24,726 nt of DNA from a virus: positions 1 to 24,726 of IMG/VR virus record IMGVR_UViG_3300042988_001730; one strand, written 5' to 3'. A program made the translations under genes and the position numbers. Below are positions 1 to 6,972 of the stretch, piece after piece. The notes below the pieces were generated by a model that did no database searches, was not told where the DNA came from, and saw only the letters and a program-made list of their open reading frames with translations. Each line of letters starts with the position of its first letter. The stretch's first letter is position 1.

Positions 1-2
1 TG

Positions 3-869
3 ATTGATGTGCATAAGGATTTACTGTATTACTGCGTGGTTGCCTGGGAGAGCAACTTTAACGGTTATGTCCTGGACTATGGAACATATCCTCGGCAAGC
101 TGCCGCATACTTTGCTTTAAATAACGCAAATCCTTCCATCTCTTCTTTATATCCTGGAAAATCGATGGAGGCCGCGCTTTATGCAGCTATAGACGCACTG
201 TGCCAAGAGTTGTTGGCAAAAGAGTGGAAACAAGAAGGGGAGCAGCAGAGACAAATTTCGAGATGCCTGATAGACGCAAACTGGGCGCAGTCGACAGAAT
301 TGGTTTATCAATATTGTCGGCAATCCCCTTATTCATCGATCCTTATTCCTAGCCATGGGAAAGCGATTCGTGCGGGTAATCTCCCAATGGGGGATTGGCA
401 CAAACACCCTGGGGATAAGGTTGGGCTGAATTGGACCATCCCGGCACGTATAAAGCGCAGTATGAAAAGGATAATCTACGACACGAATTTCTGGAAATCA
501 TTTCTACAGGCCCGGCTAGCGGCATCTTTTGGGGAACTTGGGAACCTGTCTTTGTGGGGCAATACCCCAAAAACGCACCAACTTTTTTCTGAACATCTCG
601 TCTCAGAATACAAAGTGAAAACAGAAGCCAGGGGGCGCATTGTTGAAGAATGGGAGCTTAAAGCGACAAGGCCAGATAATCACTGGCTCGACTGTCTTAC
701 TGGGTGCTGTGTGGCTGCGTCAGTCGAAGGGAGTGTGCTCGCAGCACAGGAAAACAGAAAAATAAAGAGGGAAAAAGTTAAACTTTCAGAGATAGCAAAA
801 ACGAATATACAGAAAGTTCAAGGCCATAACAGGATCAGGCTTTCAGACATACAAAAGATGAAAAAATGA
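3..869 (+). CDS. Phage terminase large subunit (GpA family), C-terminal nuclease part, 5' partial
   Basis: The reading frame is open to the left edge, so the gene begins upstream and only the C-terminal ~289 residues are seen. The first codons give IDVHKDLLYYCVVAW, the opening strand of the RNase H-like nuclease domain of GpA-type terminases, with its first acidic residue. LIDANWAQST (nt 267-296) and DNHWLDCLTGCC (from nt 675) match the other nuclease blocks, the latter carrying the final acidic residue. In this family the protein cuts concatemeric DNA and drives it through the portal into the prohead. The N-terminal ATPase half lies outside the window. An internal GTG at nt 9 is not a real start, since conserved sequence precedes it. 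The stop overlaps the next start in an ATGA. The C-terminal tail after about residue 245 is Lys-rich. Confidence 0.88.
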   Translation: MDVHKDLLYYCVVAWESNFNGYVLDYGTYPRQAAAYFALNNANPSISSLYPGKSMEAALYAAIDALCQELLAKEWKQEGEQQRQISRCLIDANWAQSTELVYQYCRQSPYSSILIPSHGKAIRAGNLPMGDWHKHPGDKVGLNWTIPARIKRSMKRIIYDTNFWKSFLQARLAASFGELGNLSLWGNTPKTHQLFSEHLVSEYKVKTEARGRIVEEWELKATRPDNHWLDCLTGCCVAASVEGSVLAAQENRKIKREKVKLSEIAKTNIQKVQGHNRIRLSDIQKMKK

Positions 870-1183
870 CCAACTTAGAAATATTAAAATTGAGAAAGAA
901 ACAATATATGAATTATAGAGAAGATAAAACACAATTCGAAGAAGTTCGTTATTTTGAAAAGATGAGCAATAAGGAAGCCAGAGAATTGACGAACTTAACA
1001 GGAACAATAAATAAAGAACCTTTCCAGCGGCTACCTCGCGGATGTGTTTTATTTTGTTCTGCATCAGGCGAAAAAACATGTGGATTATGGAAGGTAACTT
1101 ATAGATTTAAAGTATTCCCAGTTAGCAGGGAAGGCTCTTATCTTTTTTCAGATTTTCAAAAGTTAGGTTTAGGTGACAAATGA
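866..1183 (+). CDS. Small protein homologous to the C-terminal domain of the 12068-12877 tail protein
   Basis: 105 residues, starting at the ATG of an ATGA overlap with the terminase stop. Residues ~24-82 align with the tail protein encoded at 12068-12877. Shared blocks are F-E-x-x-YF, TGTINK, VLF-x-x-ASG and LW-x-V-x-Y-x-F in the same order with only small gaps. At DNA level nt 998-1015 and 12566-12583 differ at one base out of 18. The protein lacks the N-terminal ~140 residues and the C-terminal ~50 residues of the tail protein. It is therefore either a duplicated fragment or an independent single-domain relative. Its function is unknown. It sits in an AT-rich run of small genes between terminase and portal, a place where phages often carry accessory genes. 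Confidence 0.6.
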   Translation: MTNLEILKLRKKQYMNYREDKTQFEEVRYFEKMSNKEARELTNLTGTINKEPFQRLPRGCVLFCSASGEKTCGLWKVTYRFKVFPVSREGSYLFSDFQKLGLGDK

Positions 1184-1383
1184 TTTCGATAAATGCTGAA
1201 ACAAAAATTGAATTCGAAGTAATCACGGGTGATTACGAAAATTTTAAAAGGAACATGTATATTCATTTAAACAATGACTGGAAAACAGTTGGGGGGATAA
1301 ATGTCTATATCGAAAATGGAGTAACGATGTATGCTATGGCTATTGCGAGAATGGTCGAAGGGCAATTTGGGAAGCCAAGTTAA
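1180..1383 (+). CDS. Small hypothetical protein
   Basis: 67 residues. The ATG at 1180 overlaps the stop of the preceding gene (ATGA), suggesting translational coupling. The sequence alternates polar and hydrophobic residues (EFEVITGDYENF, WKTVGGINVYIENGV), as expected of a small beta-rich fold. There is no membrane segment or Cys motif. I do not recognise the family. It belongs to the accessory-looking small-gene cluster between terminase and portal. Confidence 0.5.
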   Translation: MISINAETKIEFEVITGDYENFKRNMYIHLNNDWKTVGGINVYIENGVTMYAMAIARMVEGQFGKPS

Positions 1384-1411
1384 AATTTGTTTAGTGGAGA
1401 GAGAATAGTCT

Positions 1412-1495
1412 ATGACAGCTATCAACAAATATTTTCGGTTTAAAATAGGGCAGATAATTCACGTTTATGGTGACTCAGGGGAAAGTAGGACGTGA
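1412..1495 (+). CDS. Short ORF (27 aa), possibly the displaced N-terminus of the next gene
   Basis: ATG at 1412 is preceded by a good ribosome binding site, GGAGAGAG at 1395-1402 with 9 nt spacing, yet the frame stops after 27 codons (MTAINKYFRFKIG...). The following ORF (1467-1691) overlaps it in the +1 frame and has no ribosome binding site of its own, and a stop lies just upstream of it in frame (1455-1457). One reading is a single gene split by an indel within 1467-1495. The other is a short leader peptide coupled to the next gene. Confidence 0.35.
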   Translation: MTAINKYFRFKIGQIIHVYGDSGESRT

Positions 1496-1691
1496 ACGAT
1501 TAGAAACAAATCTCTCGTTTGTTGCTGGAATAATTCGAGTTTATTGTTTAGGAAATTCATTTTGTGCTGAATATCTTAGCAATACAAACGAAACTATTTC
1601 ATGCATTGGGGAGGGTGACAGAATCGAAACCGCATTGAATGCTTTATATGAAAATTTTGTTGATAGGGAGGGAGACAAAAATGCAGAATAA
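1467..1691 (+). CDS. Hypothetical protein, N-terminus uncertain
   Basis: 74 residues from the first ATG. The sequence from ~residue 12 onward reads like a real small protein, with a strand-rich N-terminal half (LSFVAGIIRVYCLG) and a C-terminal helix (RIETALNALYENFVDRE). The start at 1467 has no visible Shine-Dalgarno, whereas the short ORF at 1412 in another frame does, so the true product may join the two by a frameshift. The end overlaps the next gene by 11 bp. I do not recognise the family. Confidence 0.45.
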   Translation: MVTQGKVGRERLETNLSFVAGIIRVYCLGNSFCAEYLSNTNETISCIGEGDRIETALNALYENFVDREGDKNAE

Positions 1692-1914
1692 CAACAGCGG
1701 AAAAGCGTATACCAACAGCCTGGTTCTCTCGTTCATTAAGGCCAGGCACGATCGCAATCAAACCCAAGAGCAGGTTGCCGCAACAATGGGGATCCCTCGA
1801 CATGTACTCGCTGATGCTGAGTCTATGCGTATTCACCCATCAGCGAACACGTGCATCAAAATGATACAATACATCACGTCTGGAACTCTCTCGATTTCTC
1901 ACTCCACAAAATAA
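1681..1914 (+). CDS. HTH-like DNA-binding protein (XRE/Cro-like), small
   Basis: 77 residues from ATG 1681, chosen because GGGAGGGAG lies directly upstream; an in-frame ATG at 1639 has no such signal. Residues 27-66 (QTQEQVAATMGIPRHVLADA followed by a second helical segment) fit the helix-turn-helix pattern of XRE-type regulators: T-Q-E-x-x-A, then a G-I-P turn and a recognition helix. The match is short and the usual following helices are diverged, so the call is tentative. It lies immediately upstream of the non-coding region with two inverted repeats, which makes local regulation plausible but unproven. It could instead be a small structural or anti-repressor protein. Confidence 0.5.
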   Translation: MQNNNSGKAYTNSLVLSFIKARHDRNQTQEQVAATMGIPRHVLADAESMRIHPSANTCIKMIQYITSGTLSISHSTK

Positions 1915-2012
1915 CCGCATTCTTCAATAATCCACGCCACTTTTCCACTTCAATATTCCACAATCCCTCTCTGCCTCTTGTTTTTCTGTACATTATTTTA
2001 TAGTCTAATCTA

Positions 2013-2069
2013 TTGAGCGTTAAAAACTTATACCTAATTTGATTGCAGCCTTGATCTTAAAACGCTCAA
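2013..2069 (+). repeat. Inverted repeat 1 (9-bp perfect arms, 39-nt spacer)
   Basis: Arms TTGAGCGTT (2013-2021) and AACGCTCAA (2061-2069) are perfect reverse complements. The spacer is long for a protein operator, so an RNA stem with a large loop is the likelier form. No U-tract follows the right arm. It lies 12 nt upstream of a second inverted repeat of similar geometry. Confidence 0.5.
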
Positions 2070-2081
2070 AAATGATAACTG

Positions 2082-2139
2082 CGTGAGCCCTGGTAGATTC
2101 TCCATTAAAAAATAATTATTATTTATTACAGGGCTCACG
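2082..2139 (+). repeat. Inverted repeat 2 (11-bp perfect GC-rich arms) abutting the RBS of the next gene
   Basis: CGTGAGCCCTG (2082-2092) and CAGGGCTCACG (2129-2139) are perfect reverse complements flanking a 36-nt AT-rich spacer. The spacer itself contains the palindrome AATAATTATT (2111-2120) and could extend the stem. The right arm ends two bases before the Shine-Dalgarno AGGAG (2142-2146) of the gene at 2152. A stem here could influence ribosome access, mark a processing site, or act as a terminator/attenuator. It has no downstream U-tract, so a classical intrinsic terminator is unlikely. Confidence 0.55.
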
Positions 2140-2151
2140 AGAGGAGACTAT

Positions 2152-2349
2152 ATGAGTGACGAAATAACTACGGCAATAACAGATAGCGCAAAAGGCCCGA
2201 AACGGGTGAAAGACCAGCAAATTGAGGTAGAACAACACAGTTTATATGAACAAATTGCTGTCGATAAATACATTGCGGGGAAAACGGCACAAACAAAAGC
2301 TCATCGCGGGTTGAAAATTAGTAAAGGGGTTGCTCCATCGTCAAAGTAA
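2152..2349 (+). CDS. Small head protein preceding the portal (gpW-position protein)
   Basis: 65 residues. The pattern resembles the short proteins encoded between terminase and portal in lambda-like head modules: an acidic N-terminus, then VEQHSLYEQIAVDKYI, a Lys/Ala-rich helix, and a short C-terminal strand ending ISKGVAPSSK. In lambda this position holds gpW, a head-tail connector, but I cannot show homology to gpW, so only the position is used. It has a very strong ribosome binding site (AGAGGAGACT) right after inverted repeat 2. The next gene starts 53 bp downstream. Confidence 0.6.
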   Translation: MSDEITTAITDSAKGPKRVKDQQIEVEQHSLYEQIAVDKYIAGKTAQTKAHRGLKISKGVAPSSK

Positions 2350-2402
2350 AGTTTGTAAGCTTCTAAGTGTAGCCGAGAGAAATAAATATAGAAATACTAA
2401 AT

Positions 2403-3857
2403 ATGGAAATACTAATATCTCCTCCAAAAAATAAGCCTCGAAAGACGATTCTTTCTCAGACAAACCCGCTCGCTAATTCCCGACAATACATCAAAGCCAA
2501 ATACGATGCAGCCCAAACCACGGACGATAATATTAAGCATTGGGCTGAATCCGATAGTTGCTCACCGGATTACGCAAACTCTCCTTGTATTCGTGATGTT
2601 TTACGTCGTCGCGCAAGGTACGAAGTCGCTAACAACTGTTACGCGAAAGGCATGGTCAAAACTCTTGCAGATGACGTTATTGGTACTGGCCCTCGGCTCC
2701 AAATGCACACTGATAATCCAGAATTGAATGCACAAATTGAAAAAGATTTTACCTCCTGGTCAAGAAAAATTAAATTCGCAAAAAAACTCAGAACAATGCG
2801 AAAAGCGCGGTGTGTTGACGGAGAGGCGTTTGCTATCTTGTTTACGAATCCAAAAATAAAACATGCAGTTAAACTTGATTTAAAGTTGGTCGAGGCCGAG
2901 AGAGTATGCGATCCTTATATCAACACCACGGCAGACCCTTTAAATATTGACGGAATCGTTTTAGACGAATTCGGAAACCCGACAAAATATTATGTTTTAA
3001 ATTATCATCCCGGAGACGGCTGGTATTTTTCGTCAAAAATAGACGACTACACCCCTGTCAATGCCGAGTCGGTAATTCACACTTTCGTACAGGATAGACC
3101 AGAACAACATCGGGGAGTATCAGAGATTCTTCCAGCTCTTCCACTCCTCCCATATACCCGAAGGTTTACACTTGCGACAGTTTCAGCAGCAGAGGCGGCA
3201 GCCTGTCAAGGGGGAATACTTTATAGTGACGCCCCTCCCTCCACGGACGAAGACGTACAGCCCGAAGCCATGGACAAAATTTATCTCGAACGGAATTTGT
3301 TTACGACCGTGCCAGGGGGATGGAAGCTCGGACAACTAAAAGCAGAGCACCCGAATGCACAATATTCTGAGTTTAAACGTGAACAAATATCGGAAACGGC
3401 ACGCCCATTATCTATGCCTCTCAATGTCGCTGCTTGTGATAGCAGCAGGTACAACTACGCTTCGGGCCGTCTCGACCATCAGATTTACAATAACTCGAAC
3501 AAGATTGACCAAGATGATACTGAAATTGACGTACTCGATAGGGTTTTAGAAGCATTTTTCAACGAGTATATGTACACAAACACAGGCGTTTTTGATATTG
3601 ATATTGAAGATCATGAATGGCATTGGCCTGGCAAAGGAGATATTGACCCAGAGACGGAGGCAAAAGCGGCCGAAATTAGACTTAGGACAATGACAAGATC
3701 GTACGCTGCTGAATATGCCTCGCAAGGCAAGGATTGGGAGACAGAATTTCAACAGATAGCAAACGAAAAAAACAGAATGAAAGAGCTGGGGATAACAGTA
3801 GAAGACGTCACAAATCAACGGAATAAGGTAATTAATCAAGCAAAAGAAGGGGTTTGA
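2403..3857 (+). CDS. Phage portal protein, lambda family
   Basis: 484 residues, close to the lambda portal (533). Characteristic features are the N-terminal RRRARYEVANN segment with a following GMVKTLADDVIGTGPRLQ, typical of lambda-type portals, then DGEAFAILF and VEAERVCDP. The central segment runs ESVIHTFVQDRPEQHRGVSE and then AAEAAACQGGILYS. In this family twelve copies form the channel at the head vertex through which terminase pumps DNA and to which the neck attaches. The stop overlaps the region of the next start, and GAAGGGG inside its last codons is the ribosome binding site of the downstream gene. Confidence 0.9.
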   Translation: MEILISPPKNKPRKTILSQTNPLANSRQYIKAKYDAAQTTDDNIKHWAESDSCSPDYANSPCIRDVLRRRARYEVANNCYAKGMVKTLADDVIGTGPRLQMHTDNPELNAQIEKDFTSWSRKIKFAKKLRTMRKARCVDGEAFAILFTNPKIKHAVKLDLKLVEAERVCDPYINTTADPLNIDGIVLDEFGNPTKYYVLNYHPGDGWYFSSKIDDYTPVNAESVIHTFVQDRPEQHRGVSEILPALPLLPYTRRFTLATVSAAEAAACQGGILYSDAPPSTDEDVQPEAMDKIYLERNLFTTVPGGWKLGQLKAEHPNAQYSEFKREQISETARPLSMPLNVAACDSSRYNYASGRLDHQIYNNSNKIDQDDTEIDVLDRVLEAFFNEYMYTNTGVFDIDIEDHEWHWPGKGDIDPETEAKAAEIRLRTMTRSYAAEYASQGKDWETEFQQIANEKNRMKELGITVEDVTNQRNKVINQAKEGV

Positions 3858-3859
3858 GG

Positions 3860-5824
3860 ATGGCAAAAACAAGTGGAATGGCATACGGGGGAGGGAAATT
3901 GAAGCAATGGTGGTCAGAATACCCTCTTATTATTGACCTTGAATCTTTACGCTTTGCGTCGCAAATTCCTCTTTTGCTCGACCACTTTGTATCAACTGAT
4001 TCCAGAGCTGGCATTGTTACAGCAAAAATTTTGGCCGGAAAAGTCTATATTGACGGTGAAATATTATCTGAGAGCGAAAAAGTAAAGGATGTAAAGTTAC
4101 AGGCTAGCAAAAAGAATGGAGAGTGGCAGCTTTCCGTAAGGACAGACATAAACGATGTGCCAGAGTTGGTGAAGGAAGGGATTCGGAGAATAAACAATCA
4201 GGATCACCAGGCACCTTTTTATCATGTTAGAAACGCTCTACTGCGTGAGGTTTCTATAACCCCTCTTGGGGTAGACGGCGAGACACGCCTTACAATCACG
4301 GCATCAGAAAAAAACAAAGATACCGCGAACCAGAATTTATTTAACAGTCTTTTTTTTAGTTTCAGCGGAGAAATAAATATGGCTGATGACAACAAAACAA
4401 ACACTCAACCTGCTCCGACTTCAACACCAATTCCTCAACCACAGCTGCCTCAACACGATGATAGCGCTGTGATAGCGAAGGCGAAAGAAGAAGAGCGGGC
4501 AAGGGTGATCGAGATAAAAAAGCTCTGTACAGATTATCCAGACATTGAGGCTTCTGCAATATCCGAAGGTTGGAATACTGAAAAAACGGCAAAGACCGTG
4601 CTTGCAAAAATCAGAGATGACCGGGCAAATGTCAGCAAGATTCACGCCCCAAATATTGTATCCCCGATTGGGAATTCATGGCAAGAATTGCAATCTGGAA
4701 TTACTGCGTCTCTGTGTCTACAAGCAAGCGTTCCAGGTGAATCATTGCACAGAAAATATGGCGACAAAGTAATGGAATTCGCCGACAAACACAGAAATAT
4801 CTCGCTTAGAGAAATCTGTATTATTTGTGCAAAAAACGAAGGGAAAAATGTTTTCGAGTACGGTTTTGGAAATGAACAGATTGTAGCTGCATTTTCAACA
4901 GTAAGTTTACCTGGAATCCTTTCAAATGTAGCCGAGAAGGCGCTCATGATGGCGTTCGGGGCTGTCCCTGGAATTGCTCGTATACTCTGTACAAAAGGCA
5001 GTCTGAGCAATTTTAAGACAAGCGAACGGTACAGGCTGAACATCAACGGAGACCTCGAGCAGGTTGCTCCCGACGGACAACTTAAAGACGCAACCGCAGC
5101 CGAAGATAAGGCAACAAATAAACTCGAAACGTACGGGAAGGCGTTTTCTCTAACTCGGCAAATGATCATCAACGATGATCTCGGCGCTTTTCTCGCTATC
5201 CCTCGCCAGCTCGGAGCAAAAGCCGGGTACAAGGTCGAGGATCTTTTTTTCTCTCATCTTCTTGGCCATGCGCAAGGCCCAACAATGGAAGATAATGTCA
5301 GGCTTTTTCACGCCGCTTCGCACTTAAACTATCAGACAGGCGTAAGCACAGCTTTGGGATACCAATCTTTTGCAAACGCAATTCAGTATTTTTTGCAACA
5401 AAAACAGCCTGACACAAAATCTATGAACGTACCTCCAAGGTTTCTTGTAGTCCCAACAGAGCTTTACATGTTGGCCTTACAATTAACCAAAGGAAATGTG
5501 TTGATTGCGAAGGGGTTTGACCCTAGCGCTGATTTCCAGGCAAACTTAAATCCCGCAAGCGAAATGGGCATTACAGCAGTCCAAAGCGCAAACTTTTCAA
5601 ATAGTAACTATACAGGTTATTCCACAAAGGCGTGGTATCTGTGGGGTGATCCACGAATGATTGAAACAATCGAGATAGGGTATCTCGACGGACGTGAAAC
5701 CCCGACGCTTGCAGAGGGGAAGCCAGACTGGAGAACACTCGGTTATTATTTCATTATTTTCTTTGATTGTGGCGTTAGAGTACAGGAGTACAGGGGCCTC
5801 CAGAAAAACAAAGGCGAAGCCTAG
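3860..5824 (+). CDS. Prohead protease-major capsid protein fusion
   Basis: 654 residues from ATG 3860 (GAAGGGG 7 nt upstream; a TTG at 3854 is less likely). Residues ~1-150 look like a prohead protease: IPLLLDH (His42), a GEIL strand, EWQLSV (Ser92) and LREVSITPLGVDGET, matching the His/Ser arrangement of U35-type head proteases. Residues ~174-260 are polar and Pro/Gln-rich then helical, like a scaffold or delta region. Residues ~340-650 resemble Mu gpT-type head subunits (AFSLTRQMIINDDLGAF, IPRQLGAKAG). Such proteins cleave the scaffold and form the capsid shell. Fusions of this kind are known in phages. The junction carries a T8 run and an internal start with a ribosome binding site (see separate entries), so two products are likely. 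Confidence 0.85.
   Translation: MAKTSGMAYGGGKLKQWWSEYPLIIDLESLRFASQIPLLLDHFVSTDSRAGIVTAKILAGKVYIDGEILSESEKVKDVKLQASKKNGEWQLSVRTDINDVPELVKEGIRRINNQDHQAPFYHVRNALLREVSITPLGVDGETRLTITASEKNKDTANQNLFNSLFFSFSGEINMADDNKTNTQPAPTSTPIPQPQLPQHDDSAVIAKAKEEERARVIEIKKLCTDYPDIEASAISEGWNTEKTAKTVLAKIRDDRANVSKIHAPNIVSPIGNSWQELQSGITASLCLQASVPGESLHRKYGDKVMEFADKHRNISLREICIICAKNEGKNVFEYGFGNEQIVAAFSTVSLPGILSNVAEKALMMAFGAVPGIARILCTKGSLSNFKTSERYRLNINGDLEQVAPDGQLKDATAAEDKATNKLETYGKAFSLTRQMIINDDLGAFLAIPRQLGAKAGYKVEDLFFSHLLGHAQGPTMEDNVRLFHAASHLNYQTGVSTALGYQSFANAIQYFLQQKQPDTKSMNVPPRFLVVPTELYMLALQLTKGNVLIAKGFDPSADFQANLNPASEMGITAVQSANFSNSNYTGYSTKAWYLWGDPRMIETIEIGYLDGRETPTLAEGKPDWRTLGYYFIIFFDCGVRVQEYRGLQKNKGEA
4350..4357 (+). 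other. T8 homopolymer at the protease-capsid junction; possible slippage site
   Basis: Eight T residues encode the end of the protease region (codons CTT TTT TTT AGT). One extra T, or a -1 slip on the run, makes the next codon TAG, which ends the protease at once. A capsid start with its own ribosome binding site follows 20 bp later. This is the layout of two separate genes fused by loss of one T, or of a slippage-regulated fusion. Confidence 0.5.
4379..5824 (+). CDS. Internal in-frame start for the capsid (plus scaffold-like N-terminus) product
   Basis: ATG 4379 is in frame with the fusion gene (its residue 174). It is preceded by GCGGAG (4365-4370) with 8 nt spacing, a better ribosome binding site than those of several genes in this window. 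Initiation here would give a 481-residue protein, MADDNKTNTQPAP..., made of a polar Pro/Gln-rich and helical N-terminal region followed by the gpT-like shell domain. In many phages head protein and scaffold are made from nested starts, as in lambda C/Nu3. This product would let capsid protein be made in excess over protease. The ribosome binding site is seen directly; its use is inferred. Confidence 0.55.
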   Translation: MADDNKTNTQPAPTSTPIPQPQLPQHDDSAVIAKAKEEERARVIEIKKLCTDYPDIEASAISEGWNTEKTAKTVLAKIRDDRANVSKIHAPNIVSPIGNSWQELQSGITASLCLQASVPGESLHRKYGDKVMEFADKHRNISLREICIICAKNEGKNVFEYGFGNEQIVAAFSTVSLPGILSNVAEKALMMAFGAVPGIARILCTKGSLSNFKTSERYRLNINGDLEQVAPDGQLKDATAAEDKATNKLETYGKAFSLTRQMIINDDLGAFLAIPRQLGAKAGYKVEDLFFSHLLGHAQGPTMEDNVRLFHAASHLNYQTGVSTALGYQSFANAIQYFLQQKQPDTKSMNVPPRFLVVPTELYMLALQLTKGNVLIAKGFDPSADFQANLNPASEMGITAVQSANFSNSNYTGYSTKAWYLWGDPRMIETIEIGYLDGRETPTLAEGKPDWRTLGYYFIIFFDCGVRVQEYRGLQKNKGEA

Positions 5825-5877
5825 AATCTTTATTTAGAAAATTAAACAAAAGTAAATTTTGATAAGGATAAAAGTGT

Positions 5878-6615
5878 ATGACAAAAGAATTAACTTATGT
5901 ACAGCAGGGGTGGGATATTGATTATACTCCTGGGAGTGCTGTAGATGCCGGCGATTTGGTGTCGCAGGGGTATTTACATGCCGTAACGCATTTGGACATT
6001 GCCGCGAGCGCACTCGGAGCCGTGCATATCCAAAACCTTTATGATTGCCTCAAGGAGGCCACGACAGACACTTATACCGCTGGGGATCTTGTGTATTGGG
6101 ATGCGACGAATGCATACGCAACCAAGACCCCAACAAATCGTTTTCTTGGGATTTGCGTTTTGGCAGCCACAGCCACAGCGACAACCGTCCGTATTCTTCT
6201 TTTTCCGACCTTTCCCCCAATGACTTACGTTTCGGAGACGTTTGCTCGGGCTGCATTTACCGATGGCCTTGGCACATCAGGATATGTTGATTGTGCGACG
6301 GCAAATAAATTGCCAGCCAAATGCGTTCCGTTAGGATGGATAATCGTTGTCGGGACAGGATTTACAGGAGACACGACCGCCGTTGTTCAAGTCGGAGTTT
6401 CTGGAACTACCGATAAATTTTCAATCGTAACGACTGAGTCCGTGCTTGCAGCGGGCACGATTGGTTGTTTTCCTGGAAAAGCTGCGACAAACATGTTTAT
6501 TGCCTCCGCTACAACGTGGCGTGTGACTGTCACAGGGGCAGCCGATTTTACATCAATAAGTGCAGGAAGCCTTACAGTATATCTATTCTATCGACCTGTT
6601 GGTGTTCCAATTTAG
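5878..6615 (+). CDS. DUF2190-type capsid decoration (cement) protein with extra C-terminal domain
   Basis: 245 residues. Residues ~1-110 match the DUF2190 pattern: a WDIDYTPGSAVDAGDLV opening, LDIAASALGAVHI, then AGDLVYWDATNAYATKTP and FLGICVLAA. DUF2190 proteins are small capsid-surface or cement proteins encoded just after the capsid gene, as here. Residues ~120-245 are an additional Thr/Gly/Val-rich beta domain that ordinary DUF2190 proteins (about 110 aa) lack. This could be a surface-exposed decoration or a second structural domain. The ribosome binding site is AAGGATA before ATG 5878. A 53-bp AT-rich spacer separates it from the capsid gene. Confidence 0.7.
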   Translation: MTKELTYVQQGWDIDYTPGSAVDAGDLVSQGYLHAVTHLDIAASALGAVHIQNLYDCLKEATTDTYTAGDLVYWDATNAYATKTPTNRFLGICVLAATATATTVRILLFPTFPPMTYVSETFARAAFTDGLGTSGYVDCATANKLPAKCVPLGWIIVVGTGFTGDTTAVVQVGVSGTTDKFSIVTTESVLAAGTIGCFPGKAATNMFIASATTWRVTVTGAADFTSISAGSLTVYLFYRPVGVPI

Positions 6616-6624
6616 GATAAAAAC

Positions 6625-6972
6625 ATGACTGACTTATTCTCGATAGGTTCGACCTGGTTAGAAACTCAAAGATTGTCTCATTTAGTACAGACTGTCGATT
6701 ATGTTGCAGGGGATACGACATATAGTAGTATCTCCGCGACCCGCAGTTTAACAAGGGTGAAGGGGCTCGATGCGTACGGGAGAGTTATTTATATCGTACT
6801 TTTTGATTTTCTCGTAAAGGCATCGAGCATCATAACGCCGGCCTCTGGGCATAGGATTACTGATGGGACACAAACTTTTGAGGTTCTAGCAATGGGGGAA
6901 ACTGGGCGTTGTTGGGAATGGTCAGATTACAACAAACTGGTGTATAGAATACATACAAAGGAAATTATATAA
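6625..6972 (+). CDS. Putative neck / head-tail joining protein
   Basis: 115 residues in the position of head-completion or head-tail adaptor genes, between capsid decoration and tail terminator. A long N-terminal helical region is followed by a compact beta domain: IITPASGHRITDGTQTFEVL, then a WEWSD segment and YRIHTKEI. This resembles the small beta-barrel head-closure proteins of siphophages. The call rests on position and fold-like pattern, not on a diagnostic motif. The stop is immediately followed by the next ATG. Confidence 0.5.
   Translation: MTDLFSIGSTWLETQRLSHLVQTVDYVAGDTTYSSISATRSLTRVKGLDAYGRVIYIVLFDFLVKASSIITPASGHRITDGTQTFEVLAMGETGRCWEWSDYNKLVYRIHTKEII

Larger units (their letters stand above)
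1915..2151 (+). promoter_or_regulatory. Non-coding 237-bp region, 5' leader of the head-module genes
   Basis: No ORF with coding character was seen here. It holds two consecutive inverted repeats (listed separately), an AT-rich core, and a weak promoter-like pair: TTGTTT at 1978-1983 and TATAGT at 1999-2004, with a 15-nt spacer that is shorter than ideal. It ends in a strong ribosome binding site, GAGAGGAGA, for the gene at 2152. It is by far the largest gap in a window where genes otherwise abut or overlap, so it is the best candidate for late-operon control. Confidence 0.45.

Noticed and set aside
4642-5232. 196-codon open frame on the - strand
   Set aside because: It lies wholly inside the capsid coding region, which has clear family motifs on the + strand; the reverse frame shows no domain and no ribosome binding site.
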